Shown here: piece after piece, positions 8,975-15,732 of the stretch
How positions within the stretch are numbered: position 1 is the first letter of the stretch
Layout of the letters: each line of letters opens with the position of its first letter
From: Siphonobacter sp. SORGH_AS_0500
Lineage (GTDB): Bacteria > Bacteroidota > Bacteroidia > Cytophagales > Spirosomataceae
NCBI RefSeq assembly: GCF_002838835.1
Contig: NZ_NHPP01000002.1
Span: 186,001-250,000, forward strand
Reading direction: 5' to 3'
DNA: 64,000 nucleotides
The notes under the pieces: generated by a model
What the model was told of the DNA's origin: nothing
The model's input: the letters and a program-made list of their open reading frames with translations, nothing else
Database searches by the model: none
Program-made: the position numbers and the translations under genes

Positions 8975-9793
8975 TTATTCTTTTGCGGTTCCTGATTTTA
9001 CTTCCATTTTGGAGAGCGTCTGCTCTACTTCCTGAAGTTTATTTAAAGCTCCTACCAGCATCTGACGCTTTTTATTAAGCTCCATACGGCGAGCCTGTGA
9101 AGGCGAATTTTTTAATTCCTGATCCACTGCGTCTAATTGCTGACTTACTCTAGTCATTAAATTATCAGAGCCCGAAGTAGTATTAGCGATAGAGCGTTCG
9201 GTATTAACGTTCATGGCCGTCATGGCTTCGGTAGCATTTACGCCATTACGTTGACCGGGTGTCGTCATGGCTTGCGATCGTTGCAACGAATCAGCAGTAG
9301 GAGGAGCTACGCTATTTTCTGGATTATTAGGTAGTGATTTACCCGAAGTGTTTCCTGAACGCGAAGATTGACTCAGGTAACTATTGACTGTGGGAGCCGA
9401 CTCTTTGCTAACACTATTCGATTCAACCCGGTCTGGCCTAGCGGCTGTACGATTCATTGCCGTATTGCTCACGATAGACGAGTTTGAACTCGCAGAGTTA
9501 TTAACATTGGGTTGACTCGTGGTCGTTTTTTGATCACGGTTGTCGGAGCGGGCAAAAGAATTGTTAGGCACCATTCCCGCTTGTTCGACTACACCCGTAT
9601 TCGTAGTAGCAGGTGTGCTGGCACCCGGTGCGGTGCTGAAATTACTGCTGTTGTTCATGTTATTCATCTGCGTTGAAGCAGTGGATAACGAGTCTGAACG
9701 ACGATCGCCTGAAGGAGTTGAACGACTACTTTGACAGGCATTGAGACCCATAAGGGCAAGGGCGGTTGAGAGTACAATTATGTTCTTTTTCAT
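8975..9793 (-). CDS. Low-complexity Ser/Thr/Asn-rich lipoprotein with C-terminal coiled coil
   Basis: A 272-residue predicted lipoprotein: signal peptide with lipobox LNAC (Cys20). Residues about 21-205 are dominated by S, N, T, A and P with few hydrophobics, which looks like a disordered surface or periplasmic tether. The last ~60 residues (LMTRVSQQLDAVDQELKN...KRQMLVGALNKLQEVEQTLSKM) have heptad-like leucines and charges consistent with a coiled coil. No enzymatic motif is visible and I do not recognise a named family. It is a monocistronic unit with no neighbour within 180 bases. A role as an envelope spacer or oligomerising anchor is only inference. Confidence 0.75.
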   Translation of the reverse strand: MKKNIIVLSTALALMGLNACQSSRSTPSGDRRSDSLSTASTQMNNMNNSSNFSTAPGASTPATTNTGVVEQAGMVPNNSFARSDNRDQKTTTSQPNVNNSASSNSSIVSNTAMNRTAARPDRVESNSVSKESAPTVNSYLSQSSRSGNTSGKSLPNNPENSVAPPTADSLQRSQAMTTPGQRNGVNATEAMTAMNVNTERSIANTTSGSDNLMTRVSQQLDAVDQELKNSPSQARRMELNKKRQMLVGALNKLQEVEQTLSKMEVKSGTAKE

Positions 9794-10250
9794 GACTTTA
9801 AACGTGAGTTGTATAGTCTATAGAAAAAAGAATATTCCAAAAGTAAGAATGGGGAGGTTTGAGGAAAAAAATAGGTAGAAATGAGTAGCTTTTATCCAGT
9901 ATAAGCTTTGATAACCAGATCATTAAAGTATGGATTCATGCGTCTTCTCTTCGTTTGTGTAAGTGCTGTCTGTCCTTATAGATCTTTACAGGAGAGAGCA
10001 TGACCGATGCTTTTTCCGAATTTTTGTAAGTAGAATTTTAAAATTAATAAGCAAGATCTATGGCTTCTATTTAGTGGGTGTTAGTAAGGTTTTAATTTAT
10101 GATAAAGTGTTGATAAATAGTATAATATGGACGATATTCAGCTATTATCTAAAGGTTAAAGAATACATTTTCTAAAACTCTAAACTCGCTGAATCGTTAA
10201 GTATAAAGCCAACCCAGAAAAAACATTTCCATAGAATTATTCATGTTTAC

Positions 10251-10280
10251 TTGTCAATCGCTTGGACAAGGCTACTTTTG
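10251..10280 (+). promoter_or_regulatory. Bacteroidota-type promoter of the phosphosulfolactate synthase gene
   Basis: TTG (10251-10253) lies exactly 19 bases before TACTTTTG (10273-10280), matching TTG-N19-TAnnTTTG. It falls inside the in-frame upstream extension of the coding frame and therefore argues for the ATG at 10310 as the true start, leaving a leader of about 25 nt. The region 9794-10250 upstream is AT-rich and holds no gene I can support. Confidence 0.7.
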
Positions 10281-10309
10281 CACTTTCTCGTGAAAGCAAT
10301 CTTTGCCGT

Positions 10310-11083
10310 ATGAATTACCATTTAGATCAAATCCCTGACCGCACCCAGAAGCCCCGCACGCACGGCCTGACTATGGCTATGGATAAAGGGTTAAGTATCA
10401 GACAAACAGAAGATTTCCTGGACGTTGCCGCCGACCACGTAGATATTGTAAAGCTGGGTTGGGCAACCTCATACGTTACTCCCAAGCTCAAGGAGAAATT
10501 GAAAGTTTACAAGGACGCAGGTATTCCGGTTTATTTTGGTGGAACCCTCTTCGAAGCTTTCGTGATCCGGGGACAATTTGAAGACTACCGCCGTCTGTTG
10601 GATAACTTCGATTTATCTCACGCCGAAGTTTCTGATGGATCTATTGATATGCCTCAGGATGAAAAACTTCAGTATATCAGCACCTTATCTAAGCAGGTGA
10701 CGGTTCTTTCAGAAGTAGGGTCTAAAGATGAAGCCAAAATTATTCCTCCTTATAAATGGATTCAGCTCATGAATGCCGAGCTGGCTGCCGGTGCCTGGAA
10801 GGTAATCGGAGAAGCTCGTGAAGGGGGAAATGTAGGTTTATTCCGCTCTTCAGGTGAAGTTCGTCAGGGGCTGGTGGAAGAAATTCTGACTCAGGTTCCT
10901 GCTGAAAATGTCATTTGGGAGGCTCCTCAAAAAGCTCAGCAAGTTTGGTTTGTCCAATTGCTGGGAGCCAACGTTAACCTGGGAAACATTGCTCCTAATG
11001 AAGTCATTTCAGTAGAAACCATTCGTTTGGGCTTACGCGGAGATACTTTCTCGCATTTTCTCAATCTGGATAAAGATTGCTAA
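10310..11083 (+). CDS. comA: Phosphosulfolactate synthase (ComA family)
   Basis: A 257-residue TIM-barrel protein of the (2R)-phospho-3-sulfolactate synthase family, which adds sulfite to phosphoenolpyruvate. Recognisable blocks are KPRTHGLTMAMDKGLS near the N-terminus, DIVKLGWATSY, VYFGGTLFEAF, AEVSDGSIDMP, VLSEVGSKD, AGAWKVIGEAREGG, IWEAPQKAQQVWFV and GLRGDTF. These conserved acidic and lysine positions are what I expect for PEP and Mg2+ binding. The frame is open 16 codons further upstream, but the promoter at 10251-10280 lies in that stretch, so I start at 10310. In methanogens ComA starts coenzyme M synthesis. In gliding Bacteroidota a route from sulfolactate towards cysteate and sulfonolipids is a reasonable inference but unproven here. 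The next gene is a DedA membrane protein 39 bases downstream. Confidence 0.85.
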   Translation: MNYHLDQIPDRTQKPRTHGLTMAMDKGLSIRQTEDFLDVAADHVDIVKLGWATSYVTPKLKEKLKVYKDAGIPVYFGGTLFEAFVIRGQFEDYRRLLDNFDLSHAEVSDGSIDMPQDEKLQYISTLSKQVTVLSEVGSKDEAKIIPPYKWIQLMNAELAAGAWKVIGEAREGGNVGLFRSSGEVRQGLVEEILTQVPAENVIWEAPQKAQQVWFVQLLGANVNLGNIAPNEVISVETIRLGLRGDTFSHFLNLDKDC

Positions 11084-11122
11084 TTTCCCATTTCACTAAA
11101 ATCTGTCTTTCAACTTTATTGT

Positions 11123-11779
11123 ATGGAACTTATTAAAGGACTGCTAGACTTCCTTTTGCACCTGGATCGATACCTGGATGTTTGGATTCAGGAGTACGGA
11201 TTACTGGTTTACGGAATTCTTTTCCTGATTGTGTTTGTAGAAACGGGCCTGATTGTCATGCCTTTGTTACCCGGCGACTCTTTGTTATTCGCCGCAGGAG
11301 CTTTGGCCGCCCGTGATACCAACGATTTATCCGTTTGGGTAATTATTCCGCTTTTAATTTTAGCAGCTTTGTTGGGTGATAACGTCAATTACTTCATAGG
11401 AAAGTATTTTTCAGGCATCATCCGTTCCCGCGAACGAATTCTGTTTTTCAAACGGGAATACCTGTACAAAACTGAAGAATACTATGCCAAGTACGGCGGA
11501 CAAACGGTGATCATTGCCCGTTTTGTACCTATCGTTCGGACGATTGCTCCTTTCGTAGCCGGAGCGGGTAGTATGACGTATGCCCGTTATATTTTCTTCT
11601 GTATCTCAGGAGCAGTCCTTTGGGTAACGAGTATTAGTTTGCTGGGTTACTTCTTTGGTAACCTGGAGTTTGTGAAGAAAAACTTTGAAATTGTGGTTTT
11701 CGGAATCATTGGACTTTCGGTATTACCCATCCTCTGGGGTATTGTGAAGGAAAAATTCCTGACGAAGAAAGCTGCCTAA
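11123..11779 (+). CDS. DedA/VTT-domain inner-membrane protein
   Basis: A 218-residue polytopic membrane protein of the DedA (SNARE-associated/VTT) family. Visible blocks: FLIVFVETGLIVMPLLPGDSLLF (residues about 36-58, with the E and the PLLPGD motif), DNVNYFIGKYFS, then the second re-entrant-type motif FVPIVRTIAPFVAGAGSMTYARY (about 133-155) with the conserved arginine, followed by a hydrophobic helix and a basic tail (KEKFLTKKAA). DedA proteins are implicated in lipid scrambling/flipping, including undecaprenyl phosphate recycling, and in envelope stress tolerance. It follows comA at 39 bases and probably shares its transcript, ending at the terminator at 11793. Confidence 0.93.
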   Translation: MELIKGLLDFLLHLDRYLDVWIQEYGLLVYGILFLIVFVETGLIVMPLLPGDSLLFAAGALAARDTNDLSVWVIIPLLILAALLGDNVNYFIGKYFSGIIRSRERILFFKREYLYKTEEYYAKYGGQTVIIARFVPIVRTIAPFVAGAGSMTYARYIFFCISGAVLWVTSISLLGYFFGNLEFVKKNFEIVVFGIIGLSVLPILWGIVKEKFLTKKAA

Positions 11780-11792
11780 TTAGCACTATTTG

Positions 11793-11835
11793 AAAGCGTA
11801 AAGGCCGGATGTTTCATTCGACTTTACGCTTTTTT
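11793..11835 (+). terminator. Terminator after the comA-DedA unit
   Basis: AAAGCGTAAAG (11793-11803) pairs with CTTTACGCTTT (11822-11832), followed by Ts. It ends 32 bases before the aroE start. Confidence 0.85.
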
Positions 11836-11866
11836 ATTAACTAGCAAGTAAAACCCTAAACGCACG

Positions 11867-12613
11867 ATGAACTTATACGCCTTGATTGGTTACCCGCTGG
11901 GACACTCGTTTTCCAAACGCTACTTTACTGAAAAATTCCAGCGGGAAGGACTTTCGGAGACTCACGTTTACGAACTTTTCGAGCTACCCGAAGCAGATGG
12001 CTTACCCGCCTTACTGGCTCAATGGCCCGAACTCAAAGGATTAAACGTAACGATTCCGCATAAAAAAGAGGTATTGCCTTTCTTAACCGAATTGGATCCC
12101 TTAGCCGAGCGAATTGGTGCGGTGAATGTAATCAAGGTATTGCCAAATGGCGATTTGAAGGGCTATAACTCTGATTACTGGGGTTTTCGGCAGTCGCTGG
12201 AGCAATGGGAGCCTTTTCAGCAGTTACAGCCTCATAAAGCCCTGATTTTGGGGGATGGGGGTGCTACCAAAGCGGTTCGAGTTGCACTGGAAGATTTAGG
12301 AATTGTCTACAAGACCGTTTCCCGGAAAGATTCCATTGAATTTATCAATTACGCGGATTTAAACGAAGGGTTACTTTCGGAGTATCAGTTGATCATTAAC
12401 TCAACACCGCTGGGTACGTATCCTAAGGTAGACACGTGCCCAGACTTGCCTTACGAAGGGTTAACGGATCGAAACCTCTTGTATGACCTGGTCTATAACC
12501 CTGAAGAAACCTTATTCATGAAAAAAGGAGCTGAGCAGGGTGCCGCTACGCATAATGGTTACCGAATGCTGGAGTTACAGGCAGAAAAATCCTGGGAAAT
12601 TTGGAATAGTTAG
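11867..12613 (+). CDS. aroE: Shikimate dehydrogenase
   Basis: A 248-residue AroE, which reduces 3-dehydroshikimate with NADPH in the aromatic amino acid pathway. The substrate pocket serines are in PLGHSFSK (residues 10-17), the catalytic lysine is K66 in NVTIPHK, and the catalytic aspartate is D103 in GYNSDYWG. The dinucleotide loop reads GDGGATKA (129-136), with aspartate where GAGGA is common, followed by NSTPLGTYP and the C-terminal NGYRMLELQAE. Slightly short compared with E. coli AroE, as usual in Bacteroidota. It sits directly behind a terminator and so has its own promoter, not clearly visible. A repeat-rich gap follows it. Confidence 0.95.
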   Translation: MNLYALIGYPLGHSFSKRYFTEKFQREGLSETHVYELFELPEADGLPALLAQWPELKGLNVTIPHKKEVLPFLTELDPLAERIGAVNVIKVLPNGDLKGYNSDYWGFRQSLEQWEPFQQLQPHKALILGDGGATKAVRVALEDLGIVYKTVSRKDSIEFINYADLNEGLLSEYQLIINSTPLGTYPKVDTCPDLPYEGLTDRNLLYDLVYNPEETLFMKKGAEQGAATHNGYRMLELQAEKSWEIWNS

Positions 12614-13010
12614 CGTTTTGAGTTTTCAGTTTTGAGCGGCCGCCGCTGCGGTTTTGAGCGACCGTCGCTACGGTTTTCAGTTTTCAGTTGGAAAGAGAAA
12701 ACCCGTAAAGGTAGGGGAGAGGTTTGGAAATGAGAATACTAACCCCGGAGGGGTTGAACTTGAATAGTCCCGGATGATAATCCGGGGTTTCTTGTTGAGA
12801 TATTTATTGTTTTGAATCTGAGTTACTCGACAAGGGCAAGCGACTGCCAGAAGTAGAGACGGTCAATGTTACTTTAGGGATTATAAATCCCTAACAGATG
12901 GCTTTCGGATTGCAAATCCGAAAGAGCGTAGTAGGGGAGAGGTTTGGAAATGAGAATACTAACCCCGGAGGGGTTCAACATAGATAGCCCCGGGTAAAAC
13001 CCGGGGTTGC
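12614..13010. repeat. Cluster of palindromic and direct repeats between aroE and ribD
   Basis: This 530-base gap (12614-13143) has no gene. It contains two tandem 22-bp units (12629-12650 and 12651-12672), each with a 13-bp palindrome (AGCGGCCGCCGCT, then AGCGACCGTCGCT). A 45-bp exact direct repeat occurs at 12711-12755 and 12931-12975; each copy ends in the palindrome AACCCCGGAGGGGTT and leads into a second GC-rich palindrome (for example CCCCGGGT/ACCCGGGG, 12988-13006). Between them lie TAGGGATT/AATCCCTA (12875-12893) and CTTTCGGATT/AATCCGAAAG (12902-12924). They are REP-like dispersed elements; similar pieces recur near 35.9 kb. Confidence 0.85.
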
Positions 13011-13143
13011 ATCGGGGTTACCTACTGGATGGACCCGGTCTGGATGGATCTGAATTTTAATCCGAGGTTTTCGTTTAGTTAGCTGGATTTGAATCCCTTA
13101 CTTCCACCATTTGGCAGAGCCCAGCTACTACGAGTGCTCTATC

Positions 13144-14166
13144 CTAGAAAGAATCCTGAAAATAAACCGTTAGCTCATCCTTCAGTAGAAACTCATGGCT
13201 GGCGGGTTTGGCTGAAAAAGCGGGAGCCACTATTCCTTCATGAATGCGATTGGGGCTGCGGAAAATCCGAATCTCATCCCAGAGATTTTCGTTGATAAAT
13301 GATTCCAGTAATCGGGTTCCTCCTTCGACGACCAGGCTTTGAATCGAACGCTTTCGAAGATCCTTCACGACAGAAGAAAGGGTCCATTCTTCTGGCACAA
13401 CCCACTCCGTAGTAGATGTAGCCTGCCGCTCTGAAGTGCTATAAATCAGCGTGGACTGAGAGTCGTCGAAAAAATGAGCATTGCGAGGTAAACTCAAGGT
13501 TCGATCCAGCGTAACCCGAACGGGATCTTTCCCCTGCCAGAGTCGAACATTTAATTGCGGATTATCATAACGAACCGTATTCGTTCCGACTAGAAAGGCA
13601 TCCTCTTGCGTTCGCCATTTGTGAAGTAACCTTCTGGAAAGAGCATTTGAAATGTGCAGAGGCTGGTAATCGGGCCCGGCCAGAAAACCGTCAGCGGTTT
13701 CGGCCCATTTCAGAATAATATACGGTCTGTTTTTCTCAAAATACGTAAAAAATCGACGGTTTATGAGTCGTCCCTGAGCGGCTAATACGCCCGTTGTTAC
13801 TGCAATACCAGCGTCACGTAATTTTTGAATGCCTCGTCCGGCGACCAGCGGATTGGGATCATCATTACAGATAACCACCCTTTTTACCCCTTCATTCACC
13901 AGCCGGTCGGCACAGGGAGGCGTTTTTCCGAAATGGGAACAGGGTTCTAAGGTGACATAAACCGTTGCTTCGGGTAGTAAATGACGTTCCGCTACAGCAT
14001 TCAAGGCATTCACTTCCGCGTGAGCCTGACCGTATTTTTGATGCCAGCCTTCTCCAATAATCCGGTTATTATGAACCACAACGCAACCTACCATCGGATT
14101 TGGCGATACCGATCCCTGTCCTAATTGAGCCAGTTCGAGGGCTCGCTGCATGTATAATTCGTCCAT
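13144..14166 (-). CDS. ribD: Bifunctional riboflavin biosynthesis deaminase/reductase
   Basis: A 340-residue RibD from the chosen ATG at 14166; the frame extends five codons to 14181. It deaminates diaminohydroxyphosphoribosylaminopyrimidine and reduces the product ribosyl group. The N-terminal cytidine-deaminase-like domain shows the zinc site HAEVNAL (H49, E51) and PCSHFGKTPPC (C76 and C85). The C-terminal RibD_C reductase domain starts near RPYIILKWAETADGF, with GTNTVRYDNPQLNVR and VEGGTRLLESF. I prefer 14166 because MDELYMQRALELAQLG aligns with the usual RibD start. No riboflavin (FMN) riboswitch is visible upstream. It lies behind the terminator at 14213-14253 and is transcribed leftward into the repeat patch. 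Confidence 0.93.
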   Translation of the reverse strand: MDELYMQRALELAQLGQGSVSPNPMVGCVVVHNNRIIGEGWHQKYGQAHAEVNALNAVAERHLLPEATVYVTLEPCSHFGKTPPCADRLVNEGVKRVVICNDDPNPLVAGRGIQKLRDAGIAVTTGVLAAQGRLINRRFFTYFEKNRPYIILKWAETADGFLAGPDYQPLHISNALSRRLLHKWRTQEDAFLVGTNTVRYDNPQLNVRLWQGKDPVRVTLDRTLSLPRNAHFFDDSQSTLIYSTSERQATSTTEWVVPEEWTLSSVVKDLRKRSIQSLVVEGGTRLLESFINENLWDEIRIFRSPNRIHEGIVAPAFSAKPASHEFLLKDELTVYFQDSF

Positions 14167-14212
14167 CCGATTTATCATCAATAATCACTACGAAGCTAAG
14201 GTATAAAACGAA

Positions 14213-14253
14213 AAAACGCTGAGTCAATGGCAAAACCATGGAATCAGCGTTTT
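14213..14253 (-). terminator. Terminator after the His-rich lipoprotein gene
   Basis: AAAACGCTGA (14213-14222) pairs with TCAGCGTTTT (14244-14253). Read leftward it is followed by T residues and separates the metal-related pair from ribD. Confidence 0.8.
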
Positions 14254-14292
14254 AGTAATGAGGCGTTTGAAAGATCTGATAAAATTTTATTT

Positions 14293-14352
14293 CATTCAAA
14301 CATTCAAACATTCAAACATTCAAACATTCAAACATTCAAACATTCAAACATT
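14293..14352. repeat. 8-bp microsatellite (CATTCAAA, seven full copies)
   Basis: Seven perfect head-to-tail copies of CATTCAAA plus a partial one, in the 3' region of the His-rich lipoprotein gene and upstream of the ribD-side terminator. An 8-bp unit is prone to slipped-strand copy-number change. It is non-coding here. Confidence 0.95.
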
Positions 14353-14366
14353 ATCCTATTCTCAAA

Positions 14367-14853
14367 CTATTGTTTCAGTAAAGCCTCCGCCTGACTTTTC
14401 GCGGATTTCAGTTCGCTTTGAATGTGCTCAATATTTTTCTTGATTTCTTTCTGAATTTCAAGGTGTTGCTCTGGTGTAGCATCGGGAGCTTTCTTGTGTT
14501 CGTGGTGATGGTGTTCGTGCTCACCGTCTTTATGCTCATGTTCGTGTTCATGCTCAACGCCGGGAACCGTCACCAGGTTTTCCTCCCATTCCTTGAAATC
14601 AGTTTTGACCTTATTCAGGGACGCGATACTGGCAGCTACCGCAGCAGTATCCGTAACGGCTATTTTTTGTTTATGCTAACTGTGATTGAAGACTATCCAG
14701 CGAAGCGATTTCAGGCTCAATGCTTTCCATGATCTCATGGGCTTCATTGTGAATGGCCGCGGCTTCTTTCAATTGTGGATTTTCTTTTTCCTGGCAGGAA
14801 GCCATCATAAGCCCAATGGTCAGGGCCGAAAGGGGGAGAAGAAGTTTACGCAT
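14367..14853 (-). CDS. His-rich small lipoprotein, interrupted by an apparent 1-nt frameshift
   Basis: The first frame (from ATG 14853) encodes a lipoprotein signal (MRKLLLPLSALTIGLMMASC, Cys20) and a helical stretch ending SLDSLQSQLA at a stop at 14671. Skipping one base just before that stop moves into a second frame reading HKQKIAVTDTAAVAA, SIASLNKVKTDFKEWEENL, VTVPGVEHEHEHEHKDGEH, EHHHHEHKK and ending at 14367. Joined, the two parts form a ~160-residue lipoprotein: helical N-half, conserved-looking EWEENLVTVPG, dense His/Glu metal-binding cluster, helical C-terminus. I remember similar Cytophagales proteins with this order but no named family. It follows the MerC-like gene by 66 bases, suggesting zinc or other divalent metal handling outside the inner membrane. 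The break may be an assembly indel, a true lesion, or +1 recoding. Confidence 0.65.
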
Positions 14854-14919
14854 AATCAGAAGTTCGGATGAGTGAACGATGTATAGCAAGCGAAAATCAA
14901 AGCTACGCGGAGATCGCGA

Positions 14920-15477
14920 TTATTGGTAACTTATTTCAGACAACTGCAAACCTTTTCGGCGAAGTTGTTCGAGTAATTCATCTTTACTAATCTGCCGAAA
15001 ATCATAACGTACCGAAATGACGCCTGCGTTGAGAGGTTTGAGTTGCAGGACACCAGTCACGTTTTCCAGGCTTTGTTCTACCATTTGTGGCGTAGTTTCG
15101 TCATCCAGAGCTAAAGTAAGTTTACGAGCATTGAAAACCCGCTGCACCTGGGCCGTTGCCATTTTCTGATCGTTAGACATCAACCATTCGTGAGGGATAC
15201 TCCAGGCGGCAATGGAGAAAACCAGTAACATCCAGAACGTGGCCTTTTCCCACTTCAGACGCGTATCTGATTTATGCTGAAAATATAAATGATAAAAAGA
15301 CCAACTCATCAAAATGACTTGCCCTCCCACCAAATACCAGCGGTAATCCAAAGCCCACTTTAAAATCGACGAAGAACCGCTCAGGCCCATGACTGCCGCC
15401 ATCAAAGGCAATAGGCAGCATAACCAGTGAGCGATAATTGTGACTAAAGACGTGGACGCATATACAATCGATTTCAT
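14920..15477 (-). CDS. MerC-like membrane protein with C-terminal HMA-like domain
   Basis: A 185-residue protein. The N-terminal half has four hydrophobic segments including AHWLCCLLPLMAAVMGLSG (residues about 16-34), whose Cys pair in a membrane helix is the hallmark of MerC-type heavy-metal transporters. The C-terminal ~65 residues (RKLTLALDDETTPQMVEQSLENVTGV, then PLNAGVISVRYD and ELLEQLRRKGLQL) have the beta-alpha-beta pattern of a heavy-metal-associated domain but lack the CxxC ligand pair, so they may be structural or regulatory. Together with the His-rich lipoprotein downstream and a near-perfect inverted repeat seven bases before the ATG, the locus looks like a metal-responsive uptake or resistance pair. 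The transported metal is not decidable from sequence. Confidence 0.75.
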   Translation of the reverse strand: MKSIVYASTSLVTIIAHWLCCLLPLMAAVMGLSGSSSILKWALDYRWYLVGGQVILMSWSFYHLYFQHKSDTRLKWEKATFWMLLVFSIAAWSIPHEWLMSNDQKMATAQVQRVFNARKLTLALDDETTPQMVEQSLENVTGVLQLKPLNAGVISVRYDFRQISKDELLEQLRRKGLQLSEISYQ

Positions 15478-15483
15478 AGCTTC

Positions 15484-15498
15484 TGCAACTTGGTTGCA
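15484..15498 (-). promoter_or_regulatory. Zur/Fur-like inverted repeat upstream of the MerC-like gene
   Basis: TGCAAC-TTG-GTTGCA, a perfect 6+6 inverted repeat with a 3-base spacer, lies 6 bases upstream of the ATG at 15477. Its position is suited to repression. The form resembles operators of Fur-family metal regulators; the identification is inference. Confidence 0.5.
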
Positions 15499-15614
15499 AA
15501 ATTACAATATTATTCCCCAACAAGTTCCCTTTTTCTAAAAAAATCGGACGAATAGGGTATTTCCCAGAAAGAGGATTAGTGGGGAAATTTTGCGGGAAGA
15601 AGACAAAAAAGACC

Positions 15615-15646
15615 TTGTAAAGCATAGCCATCAGTAGCTATCTTTG
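15615..15646 (+). promoter_or_regulatory. Candidate mutS promoter
   Basis: TTG (15615-15617), 21 bases, then TATCTTTG (15639-15646), matching the Bacteroidota consensus with slightly long spacing. It lies 86 bases upstream of the mutS ATG. Confidence 0.5.
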
Positions 15647-15732
15647 TTTTCTATCCCATTTTAATTTCGCCCGTTACTGCCCTTCTATTAGGAAAAGTAA
15701 TGCGGCTAGAACGCTCTTAATTACCCATTATT

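Noticed and set aside
9963-10175. 70-codon frame upstream of comA
   Set aside because: AT-rich with biased hydrophobic composition, no family resemblance, and no promoter; the region appears to be plain intergenic DNA.
13144-14166. Possible FMN riboswitch upstream of ribD
   Set aside because: The 14167-14366 stretch holds a terminator and a microsatellite only; the conserved RFN element is not visible.
14258-14443. Frame running through the CATTCAAA microsatellite
   Set aside because: It is generated by the repeat itself and overlaps the His-rich lipoprotein gene on the opposite strand.
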